From positions 6,079 to 62,727 of the forward strand of contig JAPLOH010000043.1 in assembly GCA_026400845.1 (NCBI GenBank): a stretch of 56,649 nt of DNA, in the 5' to 3' direction. Made by a program: the position numbers and the translations under genes. The DNA comes from Alphaproteobacteria bacterium (GTDB lineage Bacteria > Pseudomonadota > Alphaproteobacteria > Acetobacterales > Acetobacteraceae). Shown in pieces: positions 36,138 to 45,839 of this stretch. Each line of letters opens with the position of its first letter. Positions within the stretch are counted from its first letter, which is position 1. A model generated the notes under the pieces. That model had not been told where the DNA came from and did not search any database. It worked only from the letters and a program-made list of their open reading frames with translations.

Positions 36138-36560
36138 ATGCAGATCCATGCGAGTTGTGTCGCCCGGTCGGGACGAGGCGTGCTGCTGCTGGGCCCCCCG
36201 GGCGCCGGCAAGTCCGATCTTGCGCTGCGGCTGATCGATCGCGGTTTCGTGCTGGTGGCCGATGATCGCGTCGAGATCGACGGGCTGGTCGCCACTGCAC
36301 CGGTGGGGTTGGCGGGGTTGATCGAGGTGCGCGGGCTCGGCATCCTCCGGCTGCCCTCCATTGCGCGGGCGGTGCTTGCGCTCGCGGTGCAACTGCGCGA
36401 GGAGATGCCCCGCATGCCCGATCCCGCTCGCCTCGCGACGCCAGATCTGCCGCTGATCGTCCTCGATCCGCGCGGCGCCTCCGCCGCGCTGCGGGTGGCG
36501 TTGGCGCTTGACTGCCTCGAGGGTGCGGCCGGCATGGTCAGCGGCGCTTTTTCGCCGTGA
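36138..36560 (+). CDS. hprK: HPr kinase/phosphorylase, short alphaproteobacterial form
   Basis: Kinase domain of 140 residues that phosphorylates HPr on its regulatory serine. The P-loop is GPPGAGKSDLALR (K25, S26). Next comes VADDRVEIDG with the conserved acidic residues, then IEVRGLGILRLP, the HprK signature. It lacks the N-terminal domain of Firmicutes HprK, as is normal in alphaproteobacteria. Its TGA overlaps the GTG of rapZ. It heads hprK-rapZ-EIIA-HPr-enzyme I. The chvGI two-component genes that often lie upstream in other alphaproteobacteria are replaced here by a divergent oxidase. Confidence 0.94.
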   Translation: MQIHASCVARSGRGVLLLGPPGAGKSDLALRLIDRGFVLVADDRVEIDGLVATAPVGLAGLIEVRGLGILRLPSIARAVLALAVQLREEMPRMPDPARLATPDLPLIVLDPRGASAALRVALALDCLEGAAGMVSGAFSP

Positions 36561-37510
36561 ACGACGCACCGCAACGGGTGGTGCTGGTGAGCGGCCTGTC
36601 GGGCGCCGGCAAGGCCTCGGTGCTGCGCGCGCTGGAGGATATCGGGTTCGAGGCGGTGGACAATCCGCCGCTGGAGATGATCGAGGGCCTGGTGCATCGC
36701 ACCGATGCCGGGCGCGGCCTGGCGGTGGGTGTCGACGCCCGCTCGCGCGGCTTCGATGCCGAGGCGGTGCTGGCGACGCTGGCGCGGTTGCGACTCAACC
36801 CGGGGTTGCGGCCGGAGCTGGTGTTTGCCTGGGCCGAGGAGCAGGTGCTGCTGCGCCGTTTCACCGAAACCCGGCGCCGCCACCCGCTGTCGCCGCAGGG
36901 CCGGGTGGCCGACGGCATTCGCATCGAGCAACAGGCGATCGCGCCGCTGCATGCCGCGGCGGATATCGTGATCGACACTTCAGACCTGCCGCTGGCCGCG
37001 CTGCGCCAACTGGTCGAGCGGCGTTATGCTTCAGACGAGAGCGCGGAACCCCAGAGCGGCCTGTCGGTGTCACTGGTATCCTTCGCGTTTCCCGCAGGGC
37101 TGCCCCGCGATGCCGATATGGTGCTGGACGCCAGGTTCTTGCGAAACCCCCATTATGATCAGCAGCTTAGACCCCTTACCGGAAGCGACCCCGCAGTTGC
37201 CGCCTATGTTGAGGCCGATCCCGATTTCGCGGTCTTCTTCGGCCAGATCACCGGTCTGCTCAATCTTGTCTTGCCCCGCTTCGTCCAGGAGGGCAAGAAA
37301 TACGCGACAATTGCGATCGGATGCACCGGGGGCCGACATCGTTCGGTCGCCATCGTTGAGCGATTGAGTATTTATCTTTCGAACTTGGGCTGGCGCACCA
37401 GCGTGTCGCACCGTGAACTGTCCCGCGAGAGCAATGACGCTCACGTGGGGCAACGGCGCGATCTGGGTGCGGCGGCCGTTTCAGCGCAGGAGCCTGACCG
37501 CACGCCATGA
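36557..37510 (+). CDS. rapZ: RNase adapter protein RapZ (P-loop nucleotide-binding protein)
   Basis: Protein of 317 residues starting with GTG at 36557, overlapping hprK (GTGA). The P-loop is GLSGAGKAS (G13-S21), where the usual S/T after Lys is Ala, followed by Ser. The family segment ALEDIGFEAVDNPPLEM follows. The C-terminal RNA-binding domain contains IGCTGGRHRSVAI, typical of RapZ. In E. coli it delivers the sRNA GlmZ to RNase E and controls glmS. In alphaproteobacteria its target is not established. The C-terminus after SHREL is about 30 residues of low conservation. Confidence 0.95.
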   Translation: MNDAPQRVVLVSGLSGAGKASVLRALEDIGFEAVDNPPLEMIEGLVHRTDAGRGLAVGVDARSRGFDAEAVLATLARLRLNPGLRPELVFAWAEEQVLLRRFTETRRRHPLSPQGRVADGIRIEQQAIAPLHAAADIVIDTSDLPLAALRQLVERRYASDESAEPQSGLSVSLVSFAFPAGLPRDADMVLDARFLRNPHYDQQLRPLTGSDPAVAAYVEADPDFAVFFGQITGLLNLVLPRFVQEGKKYATIAIGCTGGRHRSVAIVERLSIYLSNLGWRTSVSHRELSRESNDAHVGQRRDLGAAAVSAQEPDRTP

Positions 37511-37523
37511 TGGCACTCTGCCC

Positions 37524-37946
37524 ATGATCGGACTCGTTCTGGTCACCCACGGCCGTCTCGCCGACGAGATGCGTTCGGCGATGGAGCACGTGGTCGGGCC
37601 GCAACGCAACGTTGCCACCGTCTGCGTCGGGCCTGACGACGATATCGAAGGGCGGCGGGCCGAAATCCAGCGCCGCGTCGCCGAGGTCGAAACCGGCGAC
37701 GGCGTGGTGTTGATCACCGACATGTTCGGCGGCACCCCCTCCAACCTCGCGATCTCCCAGATGGACCGCCAGGGGGTCGAGGTGATCGCGGGCATGAACC
37801 TGCCGATGCTCGTGAAGTTCGCCAAGGTGCGCTCCAACCTGCCATTGGCCGACGCGGTCGAGTGCGCGCAAACGGCGGGCCGCAAGTACATCGCCAGCGC
37901 CTCCCAGTTGATGCCTTCCGGCAAAGGCCCGGGAAACTGCGAATGA
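37524..37946 (+). CDS. PTS EIIA component, mannose family
   Basis: Phospho-carrier of 140 residues from ATG 37524 (MIGLVLVTHGRLADEM), with the predicted phosphorylated histidine at H9. The remaining fold matches EIIA-Man (VVLITDMFGGTPSNLAISQM). No EIIB or EIIC gene follows, so it probably has a regulatory output rather than a transport role. It starts 13 bases after rapZ and its TGA overlaps the ATG of the HPr gene. Confidence 0.94.
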   Translation: MIGLVLVTHGRLADEMRSAMEHVVGPQRNVATVCVGPDDDIEGRRAEIQRRVAEVETGDGVVLITDMFGGTPSNLAISQMDRQGVEVIAGMNLPMLVKFAKVRSNLPLADAVECAQTAGRKYIASASQLMPSGKGPGNCE

Positions 37947-38242
37947 GCACGGCCGGGGGCTCCGGGGACCTGGTGCTTTCGCGCGTTCTGACCATCTGCA
38001 ATCGCCGCGGCCTGCATGCGCGGGCGGCGGCGAAATTCGTCTCCCTGGCAGAGAAATTCGGCGCCTCGGTCGAAGTGGTGAAGGACGGCCAGGCGGTCTC
38101 GGCGCTGTCGATCATGGGGCTGATGTTGCTGGGCGCCGGCATCGGCTCGTGCATCGAGCTGCGCGCCGAGGGGTGGGACGCCAAGGAGGCGATGGACGCT
38201 CTCGTCGCCCTCGTCGAGGCCGGCTTCAATGAGCAGGACTGA
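37943..38242 (+). CDS. Phosphocarrier protein HPr
   Basis: 99-residue HPr that shuttles phosphate from enzyme I to EIIA. Start at ATG 37943 (ATGA overlap). The active-site motif is RRGLHARAAAKFV with H25 as the phosphorylated histidine. S56 in LSIMGLMLLGAG aligns with the regulatory serine (Ser46) targeted by HPr kinase, which fits the hprK gene in the operon. An N-terminal extension of about ten residues precedes the domain. The last 14 bases overlap the enzyme I gene. Confidence 0.95.
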   Translation: MSTAGGSGDLVLSRVLTICNRRGLHARAAAKFVSLAEKFGASVEVVKDGQAVSALSIMGLMLLGAGIGSCIELRAEGWDAKEAMDALVALVEAGFNEQD

Positions 38243-40067
38243 CGAGCCGCCGGAGGACAAGCCGGCCGAGGCGAAACCCCCGCGCGAAAAGGCGCCGCGG
38301 CCGGAGCGCCGGTTGATCGGCATCCCGGTGTCGTCCGGCATCGCCATCGGCCCGGTGTTCGGCGCCGCCGAGCCGCCGGCGGTGATCACCCGGCTGAAAA
38401 TCCACGCCGAGGACACCCAGGCCGAAGTAGCGCGGCTCGACGCGGCAATCGCCCAGTCGCGCAAGCAACTGCTCAAGCTCAAGGCCCGGCTGGCGATTCT
38501 GCCCGAGGACAGCCAGGCCGAAATCGCGCCGCTGCTCGACGCCTATCTCCAGATGATCGGCTCCTCCCGCCTCGTGCGCGGGGTGCGCCGACGTGTCGCC
38601 GAGACGCTGGTCTCGGCCGAAACCGCGGTGGTCGACGAGACCGAGGCGCTGGCCGAGACCATCATGGCGATGCCGGGCGACGAGGATCGCGCGGGGCGGC
38701 GGCGACGCGCCGAGGAAGTGCGCGAGATCGGCCGCCGGCTGATCCGCAACCTCACCCGCGCGCCCTTCCGCAGCTTCACTGGCCTGCCGCCGGGCGCGGT
38801 GCTGGCCTGCGAATATCTCCGCCCCGCCGACGCGGCACTGCTCGACCCCGCGCGCCTCGCCGGCGTCGCCACCGATGACGGCGGCGCGGACGGGCATACC
38901 GCCATCATGCTGCGGGCCCTCGGCGTGCCGGCGGTGCTCGGTGTCGCCGGGCTCACCGAGGTGGGGCAGCAGCGGCCGGGCGAGACCATCATCGTCGACG
39001 GCACCGCGGGCGTCGTCACCCTCAACCCCTCCGCCACCACCCTGGCCACCGCCCGGCGCGCGGTGACCGCCTATGCGCGGGAATTGCAGAAGCTCGCGCT
39101 GCTCCGCCGCCTGCCCGCGGTGACTGCTGACGGGGAGGCGGTGGATTTGCAGGCCAATCTCGAAATCCCCGCCGAACTGCCGCTGATCGCGCAATCCGGC
39201 GCCGCCGGGATCGGGCTGTTCCGCAGCGAATTCCTCTTCATGAACCGCGAGAAACTGCCGGACGAGGCCGCCCAGGCGGAAGTCTACCGCAGCGTCGTCG
39301 AGGCCATGGCCGGGGACCCCGTGACCATCCGCGTCCTCGACTGGGGCGGCGAGAAGGAGATCGAGGCGCTGCAGGCCGAGGGCGTCGTGCCGGAGGCGGC
39401 CGATCTCAACCCGGCACTTGGCATTCGCGGCATCCGCCTGCTGCTGCGTGAGACCGAGCTGTTCGAGACACAGCTCGCCGCCATCCTGCGCGCGGCCAGC
39501 GCGGGGCCGGTGCGCATCCTGCTGCCGATGGTCACCAATGTCGGCGAGGTGCGCCAGGCCCGCGAGATCTATGAGCGGGTGATCCGCCGCCTGCGCCGCC
39601 GCGGCGAGCGGCTCCCCGACAAGGCCCCGCCGCTCGGCATCATGATCGAGACCCCCGGCGCCGCCCTTTCGGCCGACGCGCTGGCGCTGGAGGCGGATTT
39701 CTTCGCCATCGGCACCAATGACCTGACGATGTACACCCTCGCCGTCGATCGCGGTGACAGCGACGTCTCCGCCCTCTACGACCCGCTGCACCCCGCCGTG
39801 CTGCGCCTGGTGCAGTTCGCCACCGAGGCGGCGCTCAGGATGCGCATGCCGGTCTCCGTCTGTGGCGAAATGGCTTCCAACCCCAAGCTGATGAAGCTGC
39901 TGCTCGGCCTCGGCCTGCGCAGCTTCAGCATGAACGCCTCCGCCGTGCCGCGGGTGAAGCAGGCGATCCGGGCGCTCGACATCGACGATTGCGCGCGCTT
40001 TGCCCGCCGCGTGATGGAACAGTCCGACCCGGCGGTGATCCAGGATATGGTGCTGGGGACGGGGTAG
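38229..40067 (+). CDS. ptsI: Phosphoenolpyruvate-protein phosphotransferase (PTS enzyme I)
   Basis: Cytoplasmic enzyme of 612 residues that autophosphorylates from PEP and passes the phosphate to HPr. Domains: N-terminal HPr-binding helices (to about 150), swivel domain with the active-site histidine H223 (GGADGHTAIMLRALG), and the C-terminal PEP-binding TIM barrel (GIGLFRSEFLFM, EFFAIGTNDL-type segment DFFAIGTNDLTMYTL, SVCGEMASNP). It has no GAF domain, so it is not PtsP (the Ntr form). Last gene of the regulatory PTS operon; converges with ade three bases later. Confidence 0.95.
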   Translation: MSRTDEPPEDKPAEAKPPREKAPRPERRLIGIPVSSGIAIGPVFGAAEPPAVITRLKIHAEDTQAEVARLDAAIAQSRKQLLKLKARLAILPEDSQAEIAPLLDAYLQMIGSSRLVRGVRRRVAETLVSAETAVVDETEALAETIMAMPGDEDRAGRRRRAEEVREIGRRLIRNLTRAPFRSFTGLPPGAVLACEYLRPADAALLDPARLAGVATDDGGADGHTAIMLRALGVPAVLGVAGLTEVGQQRPGETIIVDGTAGVVTLNPSATTLATARRAVTAYARELQKLALLRRLPAVTADGEAVDLQANLEIPAELPLIAQSGAAGIGLFRSEFLFMNREKLPDEAAQAEVYRSVVEAMAGDPVTIRVLDWGGEKEIEALQAEGVVPEAADLNPALGIRGIRLLLRETELFETQLAAILRAASAGPVRILLPMVTNVGEVRQAREIYERVIRRLRRRGERLPDKAPPLGIMIETPGAALSADALALEADFFAIGTNDLTMYTLAVDRGDSDVSALYDPLHPAVLRLVQFATEAALRMRMPVSVCGEMASNPKLMKLLLGLGLRSFSMNASAVPRVKQAIRALDIDDCARFARRVMEQSDPAVIQDMVLGTG

Positions 40068-40070
40068 GGT

Positions 40071-41942
40071 CTACCAGACGACCGGATGTGTCTCCCCGGT
40101 CTGCACATTCACGAACCCATTCGGCGCCTGCTCGCAGGGGGCCACCAGCACCCATTGCCACGGCGCGCAGGTGAGCGTGGCAAAGATCAGCCGTTCCGGG
40201 AAGCCCGGAAACCAGCGCGGATGGAAAGTCGGTTCATACATCCAATCGACTTTCGCGCCCTCGGCGTAGAGGTGCTGCATTTCTTCATCCAGCGCGTCAT
40301 GCGGCCGGCACGTCATCAGGCCGCCGATTTCGTAATGGACCTTGGCCACCACCTTGCCCTCGCGCACCAGGCACCAGCCGCCCTGCATCTCCTTCAGCGT
40401 ATTGGCGACCAGGGCCATCGCTTCGTCGGACGAGCCGCAGATCCAGATATTATGCTTGTCGTGCATCACCGAGCAGCCGAGCGCGGTATCGGGCGTGCGG
40501 GGGCCGCAGCCGAGCCAGAACATTTTCGAGATCTGCGCCTCGCCCGAAAAGCGATCGACGATGGCGAATTTGGTGAGGTTGCGCTCGGGGTCCCGCTGCA
40601 CCTCGCCGTTCTCCACCGGCAGGTCCATGGTGATGAACCCATCGGTCCAGTGGAACGGCCGGAGCACGGCGGCATACATGGAGTTGCGGCCGTAATCCGC
40701 CTCGATTGCGAAGTCGGACGCAGTGATGGTCCGCTGAATATTCACCGTCTGGCGCGCCCAATCCGGCCAGTCGATCTTCGGCACATGCCCGGAGAAGGTC
40801 GTGCCCTCCGAGACCTGGCTGCCATCGGCCCAGACCTTGGCGATGGCGAGCGTCGCGACATCGGACAGCAGCACCACGTCGGCGAAGCGGCCGGGGGCAA
40901 GGCTGCCGACCCACTGGGTCAGCCGCATGTGGCGGGCCGGGTTGATGGTGATGCACTGGATGGCGATCTCGGGCGACAGGCCGTGCGAAATCGCGGTGCG
41001 GGCGTTGTAGTCCGAAGCGCCGAGCTTCACCGTGTCCGACGCGGAACGGTCATCGGTGGTGAAGGCGATCTGCGACCAGTCCGGCAGGGCCTTCGCCAGC
41101 AGGAACGGGATGATCTCGTGCATGGAGTAGGGCCGCAACTCCATGAAAATGCCGCGGGAAAGCTTGTCCCACACCTCCTCCGGCGTCCAGGCCTCGTGGT
41201 CGGAGGCGAGGCCGGCGGCGGCGAAGGCGTTGATGGTGGGGATGTCGCGCAGCCCGGCGCCATGGCCCTCGACGACGGCACGGCGTTCGAAAGTGGCGCG
41301 GATCATGCCCCACAGGCGATTATAGGAGGGGCTTTCGGGGTTCCACACCGCCGGCCAGTCCATCACCTCATCGAGCCCTGGCACCATCGGGCTGGTCGCC
41401 AGGAAGTCCCGCTGCTCCTCATAGCCGAACCAGCCGCCGCCCCATTCATAGGCGGTGGGGGGCACGGCGGAGCCGGGGAGCGGAAAGATCTTCAGCGGCG
41501 AGCCCTGTTTGCGGGCCTCCAGCCAGAATTCGAGGTTCTTCGGGCCGTTGACGTTGGAGAATTCGTGGCTCGCCTCGCAGGTCCAGGTATTGCCGCGCGG
41601 CATCACCAAAGCGGCCTCCCATTCCGGCGTGAGGTGGGAGCTTTCGATGTGCTTGTGCACCTCGCCGAACCCGGGCACCGCCGCGAGGTCCGGCTCATGG
41701 AACCGCTCGGCGACCTCACCGGGGTAGGAGCCGGCCGGGCCGACATAGGCGATGCGGCGGCCGGCGATGATGATCTCCTGGTCCTCGCGCCAGGTGCGGG
41801 TATGCACGTCGAACAACCGGCCGACGCGCAACGCCTTGTCGGCCGGGCGCTTGCCCAGCGCGACCAGCACGAGATTTTGCCGGATCAGCACTTCATCCTC
41901 GGCATTCAGCAGCAGATCGGCGGGCAGCGTCATCGTGGTCAT
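40071..41942 (-). CDS. ade: Adenine deaminase family amidohydrolase
   Basis: Metal-dependent amidohydrolase of 623 residues. Start at ATG 41942 overlaps the xerC stop (ATGA). Metal-binding motifs align with Ade: GFGEVHKHIESSHL (usual form GFIDAHVHIESS), CEASHEFSNVNG (usual CDPHEIxNV) and the TTDDR segment with ITINPARHMRL. These support adenine to hypoxanthine deamination in purine salvage. The differences from the consensus, such as HKH in place of HVH, leave room for a paralogue with a different substrate. Third gene of transaldolase-xerC-ade. Confidence 0.82.
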   Translation of the reverse strand: MTTMTLPADLLLNAEDEVLIRQNLVLVALGKRPADKALRVGRLFDVHTRTWREDQEIIIAGRRIAYVGPAGSYPGEVAERFHEPDLAAVPGFGEVHKHIESSHLTPEWEAALVMPRGNTWTCEASHEFSNVNGPKNLEFWLEARKQGSPLKIFPLPGSAVPPTAYEWGGGWFGYEEQRDFLATSPMVPGLDEVMDWPAVWNPESPSYNRLWGMIRATFERRAVVEGHGAGLRDIPTINAFAAAGLASDHEAWTPEEVWDKLSRGIFMELRPYSMHEIIPFLLAKALPDWSQIAFTTDDRSASDTVKLGASDYNARTAISHGLSPEIAIQCITINPARHMRLTQWVGSLAPGRFADVVLLSDVATLAIAKVWADGSQVSEGTTFSGHVPKIDWPDWARQTVNIQRTITASDFAIEADYGRNSMYAAVLRPFHWTDGFITMDLPVENGEVQRDPERNLTKFAIVDRFSGEAQISKMFWLGCGPRTPDTALGCSVMHDKHNIWICGSSDEAMALVANTLKEMQGGWCLVREGKVVAKVHYEIGGLMTCRPHDALDEEMQHLYAEGAKVDWMYEPTFHPRWFPGFPERLIFATLTCAPWQWVLVAPCEQAPNGFVNVQTGETHPVVW

Positions 41943-42844
41943 CCCCTGGGGTGCGTGCGCTGCCAGACATCCATGAGCCGGGCGGTGTCGACGGCGGTAT
42001 AACGCTGGGTGGTGGAAAGGCTGGCGTGGCCGAGCAGGTCCTGGATGGAACGCAGATCGGCCCCGCCGGCGAGCAGATGGGTGGCGAAGGAGTGGCGCAG
42101 CGCATGCGGCGTCGCGTGCTCCGGCAGCCCGTGCAGGCGGCGGAAATTGCGCAGCGTGCGCTGGGCGACCCCGGGATTGAGCCGCTCGCCGCGGATGCCC
42201 AGGAACAGCGGCGCTCCGGAGGCGTGATCGGGATGCAGCTTCAGCAGCTCGGCGAGCGCCCGTCGCACCGCCGGCAGCACCGGCACCAGGCGTTGCTTGG
42301 ACCCCTTGCCCGTCACAAGCAGCGCGCCATCGCCCTTCGGCACGTCTCCCACATTGAGCGCCAGCGCCTCGGCGATGCGCAGACCGCTGCCATAGAGCAG
42401 GGCGAACAGCGCAATATCGCGCGCCTGGGCGGCGGAGGTGTCGGTCATCTCCGCGATATCGTCGGTCACCTCGCGGGCCTCCGATACCGTCAGTGCCTTG
42501 GGCAGCGGCTTCTGCGCGCGGGGGGCCGCGAGCAGCTTCACCTGCGGATTGGAGATGCCATGATGCCGTGCCGCCCAACGGAAGAAGCTGCGCACCGCCG
42601 AGAGGTGGCGGCTGCGGGTCGCGTTGCCCTTACCCTCCCGCGCCTCGCGCGCCAGCCAGGCCCGCAGATCGGCGGCCCGCAATCCCGCCAGCGCCGCCAG
42701 ATCCGGCTCAGCGCCGAGATGGAAGGTGAGGAAGCCGAGGAAGCCCGCGGTATCGCGCCCATAGGCCTCCACCGTCAGCGGCGAGGCCCGCCGCTCATGG
42801 GCGAGCCAGGCCAGGAATTTTTGGCGTGCCTCCTCGGCCAGCAC
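41939..42844 (-). CDS. xerC: Tyrosine recombinase XerC
   Basis: Site-specific recombinase of about 301 residues that resolves chromosome dimers at dif with XerD. All catalytic residues are present: R156 (YGSGLRIAEA), K180 (VTGKGSKQRL), H247 and R250 (HALRHSFATHLL), H273 (LLGHASLSTTQ) and the nucleophile Y282 (RYTAVD). The N-terminal SAM-like domain is intact. The start is uncertain: GTG 42844 gives the usual length, while the open frame continues upstream through the transaldolase gene. Normal length and a housekeeping context argue against a phage integrase. Confidence 0.92.
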   Translation of the reverse strand: MLAEEARQKFLAWLAHERRASPLTVEAYGRDTAGFLGFLTFHLGAEPDLAALAGLRAADLRAWLAREAREGKGNATRSRHLSAVRSFFRWAARHHGISNPQVKLLAAPRAQKPLPKALTVSEAREVTDDIAEMTDTSAAQARDIALFALLYGSGLRIAEALALNVGDVPKGDGALLVTGKGSKQRLVPVLPAVRRALAELLKLHPDHASGAPLFLGIRGERLNPGVAQRTLRNFRRLHGLPEHATPHALRHSFATHLLAGGADLRSIQDLLGHASLSTTQRYTAVDTARLMDVWQRTHPRG

Positions 42845-42864
42845 TGGGTTAGGCGCCCGCTTGA

Positions 42865-43521
42865 CTAGACAATCGTTTGGCCGGATTTTTTCCAGTCGGC
42901 CAGGAACGCGTCCAACCCCCGCTCGGTCAGCGGATGGTTGTAGAGCATCCGCAACACGTTGGGCGGCAGGGTCGCCACATGGGCGCCCATTTTCGCGACC
43001 TCCAGCAAATGGATGGGATGGCGCACGCTGGCCGCCAGCACCTCGGTGCGCAGCGCCGGATAATTGCCGTAGATCGTCATGATATCGCCGATCAGGCTCA
43101 GCCCGTCCTGCCCGATATCGTCGAGCCGGCCGATGAAGGGGCTCACGAACGTCGCCCCCGCCTTTGCCGCCAACAGCGCCTGCACGGCCGAGAAGCACAG
43201 CGTGACGTTGGTCATCACCCCCTCGCCCGACAGCGTCTTGCAGGCGCGCAGCCCGTCCGGCGTCAGCGGCAGCTTGATGGTGACATTGGAGGCGATCGCC
43301 TTCAGCACCGCGGCCTCGCGCATCATCCCCTCATAATCCAGCGCCGCCACCTCGGCGCTCACCGGGCCCTCCACGATGCCGCAGATCTCGCGGATCACCT
43401 CGATAAAGTTGCGGCCGGATTTCGCCACCAGGCTGGGGTTAGTCGTCACCCCGTCGAGCAGGCCGGAAGCGGCGAGGGATTTGATTTCCGCGGTATCGGC
43501 GGTGTCGACAAAGAATTTCAT
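42865..43521 (-). CDS. Transaldolase / fructose-6-phosphate aldolase-like protein
   Basis: Small TIM-barrel aldolase of 218 residues from ATG 43521 ([16 protein letters not shown]). Signature motifs are [13 protein letters not shown] and NVTIKLPLT with the Schiff-base lysine K83. The length matches the short transaldolase (TalC/Fsa) subfamily, which works in the non-oxidative pentose phosphate pathway or cleaves fructose 6-phosphate; the two cannot be separated by eye. First gene of a leftward operon with xerC and ade, divergent from priA across 62 bases. Confidence 0.93.
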   Translation of the reverse strand: MKFFVDTADTAEIKSLAASGLLDGVTTNPSLVAKSGRNFIEVIREICGIVEGPVSAEVAALDYEGMMREAAVLKAIASNVTIKLPLTPDGLRACKTLSGEGVMTNVTLCFSAVQALLAAKAGATFVSPFIGRLDDIGQDGLSLIGDIMTIYGNYPALRTEVLAASVRHPIHLLEVAKMGAHVATLPPNVLRMLYNHPLTERGLDAFLADWKKSGQTIV

Positions 43522-43583
43522 AGGGCGTGTCCGTCTGAGGTTGGGTCTGTCGCTGGGTCGCGAGTTCGGGCAGACCATACAGG

Positions 43584-45806
43584 ATGCGTGGCATGAACAG
43601 GAAGCCGGAGGACGACACCGATCTGCTGGGCGCCCCCACGCGCGGAAAGCGCGTGCCCGTGCTGCTGCCCTATCCCTTCGCCGGCCCCTTCGACTACCGG
43701 GTGCCCCGCGAGCTGGACCCGCAACCCGGCGACATCGTGCTGGTCCCCCTCAACCGCCGCGAGGAAATCGGCGTGGTGTGGGATGGCGAGGCCGACGGCA
43801 GCGTGGGCGACAACCGCCTGCGCGCCTTGATCTCCGTCCTCGACGTCCCCCCCATGCGCGAAGACCTCCGCAAGCTGGTCGACTGGATCGCCGCCTACAC
43901 GCTCACCCCCCCGGGCGAGGTGCTCACCATGGCGCTCCGCACCAACGCCTTCCGCCCCGAGCCCATCCCGGCCGGCTGGCGCCTCGCCGAAACCCCGCCC
44001 GAAATCCGCCTCACCGACGCCCGCAAACGGGTGATCGCCGCCCTCGTCCCCGGCGAAACCGTCACCTCCGCCGAACTCGCCCGCCGGTCCGACGCCACCG
44101 CCGCCGTCATTCGCGGCCTCGCCGACGCCGGCGTGCTGGAACCCGCCGCCCTCACCATCGCCCCCCCCTTCCCCACGCCCGACCCCGCCCATCCCGGCCC
44201 AACCCTTTCGCCCGACCAGGAAGCCGCCGCCGCCGGCCTGCGCGAGTCCGTGGCGGCGCGGGCCTTCTCCGTCACCCTGCTCGAAGGCGTCACCGGCTCC
44301 GGCAAGACCGAGGTCTATCTCGAAGCCATCGCCGCCTGCCTGCGCGAAGGCCGCCAAGCTTTGGTGCTGCTGCCGGAAATCGCCCTCTCCTCCCAGTGGC
44401 TCGCCCGCTTCACCCGCCGCTTCGGCGTGGCGCCGGCCGTCTGGCACTCCGACCTCCCCTCCCGCACCCGCCGCCTCACCTGGCGCGAAGTCGCTGGCGG
44501 TACCGCGCAGGTCGTCGTCGGCGCCCGCTCGGCCCTGTTCCTCCCCTTCCCCGACCTCGGCCTGGTGGTGATCGACGAGGAGCACGAGACCGCCTTCAAG
44601 CAGGAGGAGGGCATCATCTACCACGCGCGGGACATGGCGATCGTCCGCGCCCGCCTCTGCGCCGCCCCCGCCGTGCTGGTCTCCGCCACGCCGAGCCTGG
44701 AGACGGTGGCCAATGTCGAGGCCGGCCGCTTCGCCTACCTCCACCTCCCCGATCGCCACGGCGGCGCCGCCCTCCCCGAGATCGGCCTGATCGACCTGCG
44801 GGACCATCCGCCCGAGCGCGGCAGCTTCCTCTCCCCGCCCTTGGTCGCCGAGATCACCGCCACGCTCGAACGCGGTGAACAGGCCATGCTCTTCCTCAAC
44901 CGCCGCGGCTACGCGCCCCTCACGTTGTGCCGCGCCTGCGGCCACCGCATGCAGTGCCCCAACTGCACGGCCTGGCTGGTCGAACACCGCGCCCGGCGCG
45001 AACTGCAATGCCACCATTGCGGCCACACCGACCCCATCCCCACCGCCTGTCCGCAATGCGCCGCCGAGCAGAGCCTCACCGCCATCGGCCCGGGCATCGA
45101 GCGCATCACCGAGGAAGCCCGCCGCCGCTTCCCCGAAGCCCGCATCCTGGTGATGGCAAGCGACACCATCGCCGGCCCTCACGCCGCCGCCGAGGCCGCC
45201 CGCAGCATCGAGGCCCGCGAGGTCGATCTCATCATCGGCACCCAGATCGTCGCCAAGGGCTGGCACTTCCCGCATCTCACCCTGGTCGGCGTGGTCGACG
45301 CCGATCTCGGCCTCGCCGGCGGCGATCTCCGCGCCGCCGAACGCACGGTGCAGCTCCTCCACCAGGTCTCCGGCCGCGCCGGCCGCGCCGAGGCGCCGGG
45401 CAAGGTGAAGCTGCAAACCTTCTCCCCTGAACACCCCGTGATGCAAGCGCTCCTCGATGGCGACCTCCGCACCTTCATGGCCCGCGAAGCCGCCCAGCGC
45501 CGCCCCGGCAACTGGCCCCCCTACGGCCGCCTCGCCGCCATCGTGGTCTCCGCCGACAGCGCCGAAGCCGCCGACATCGCCGCCCGCGACCTCGGCCGGA
45601 CCGCCCCCCACGGCGACGGCATCGTGGTGCTCGGCCCCGCCCCCGCCCCGCTGGCCATCCTCCGCGGCCGCCACCGCCGCCGCCTCCTGCTGAAAACCCG
45701 CCGCGACGTCGCCGTGCAGGGCCTGCTGCGCGCCTGGCTCGCCGAGGTGCCAGTCAAGGGCAGCGTGAAGATCGACGTCGATGTCGATCCCATCAGCTTT
45801 CTTTGA
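43584..45806 (+). CDS. priA: Primosomal protein N' (replication restart helicase PriA)
   Basis: 3'-5' DNA helicase of 740 residues that reloads the replisome at stalled forks. The N-terminal 3'BD domain contains [14 protein letters not shown]. The helicase motifs are Walker A ([15 protein letters not shown]), DEEH ([16 protein letters not shown]) and motif III SATPS. The cysteine cluster inserted in the helicase ([13 protein letters not shown] and [17 protein letters not shown]) binds two zincs. The C-terminal domain ends in [12 protein letters not shown], a family-typical end. In many alphaproteobacteria atpH follows priA; here a decayed region follows instead. Confidence 0.96.
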   Translation: MRGMNRKPEDDTDLLGAPTRGKRVPVLLPYPFAGPFDYRVPRELDPQPGDIVLVPLNRREEIGVVWDGEADGSVGDNRLRALISVLDVPPMREDLRKLVDWIAAYTLTPPGEVLTMALRTNAFRPEPIPAGWRLAETPPEIRLTDARKRVIAALVPGETVTSAELARRSDATAAVIRGLADAGVLEPAALTIAPPFPTPDPAHPGPTLSPDQEAAAAGLRESVAARAFSVTLLEGVTGSGKTEVYLEAIAACLREGRQALVLLPEIALSSQWLARFTRRFGVAPAVWHSDLPSRTRRLTWREVAGGTAQVVVGARSALFLPFPDLGLVVIDEEHETAFKQEEGIIYHARDMAIVRARLCAAPAVLVSATPSLETVANVEAGRFAYLHLPDRHGGAALPEIGLIDLRDHPPERGSFLSPPLVAEITATLERGEQAMLFLNRRGYAPLTLCRACGHRMQCPNCTAWLVEHRARRELQCHHCGHTDPIPTACPQCAAEQSLTAIGPGIERITEEARRRFPEARILVMASDTIAGPHAAAEAARSIEAREVDLIIGTQIVAKGWHFPHLTLVGVVDADLGLAGGDLRAAERTVQLLHQVSGRAGRAEAPGKVKLQTFSPEHPVMQALLDGDLRTFMAREAAQRRPGNWPPYGRLAAIVVSADSAEAADIAARDLGRTAPHGDGIVVLGPAPAPLAILRGRHRRRLLLKTRRDVAVQGLLRAWLAEVPVKGSVKIDVDVDPISFL

Positions 45807-45839
45807 TAGCGGCGCCTAATTGTTTGTTGAATCGCAAAT

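Noticed and set aside
41939-42844. xerC as a possible phage or island integrase
   Set aside because: Length and motifs match housekeeping XerC, and it lies in an operon with a transaldolase gene and ade. The only tRNA gene is 24 kb away and no attachment repeats were seen.
43376-44878. 500-codon Arg/Pro-rich frame overlapping priA
   Set aside because: Frame-shifted shadow of priA with extreme Arg/Pro content.
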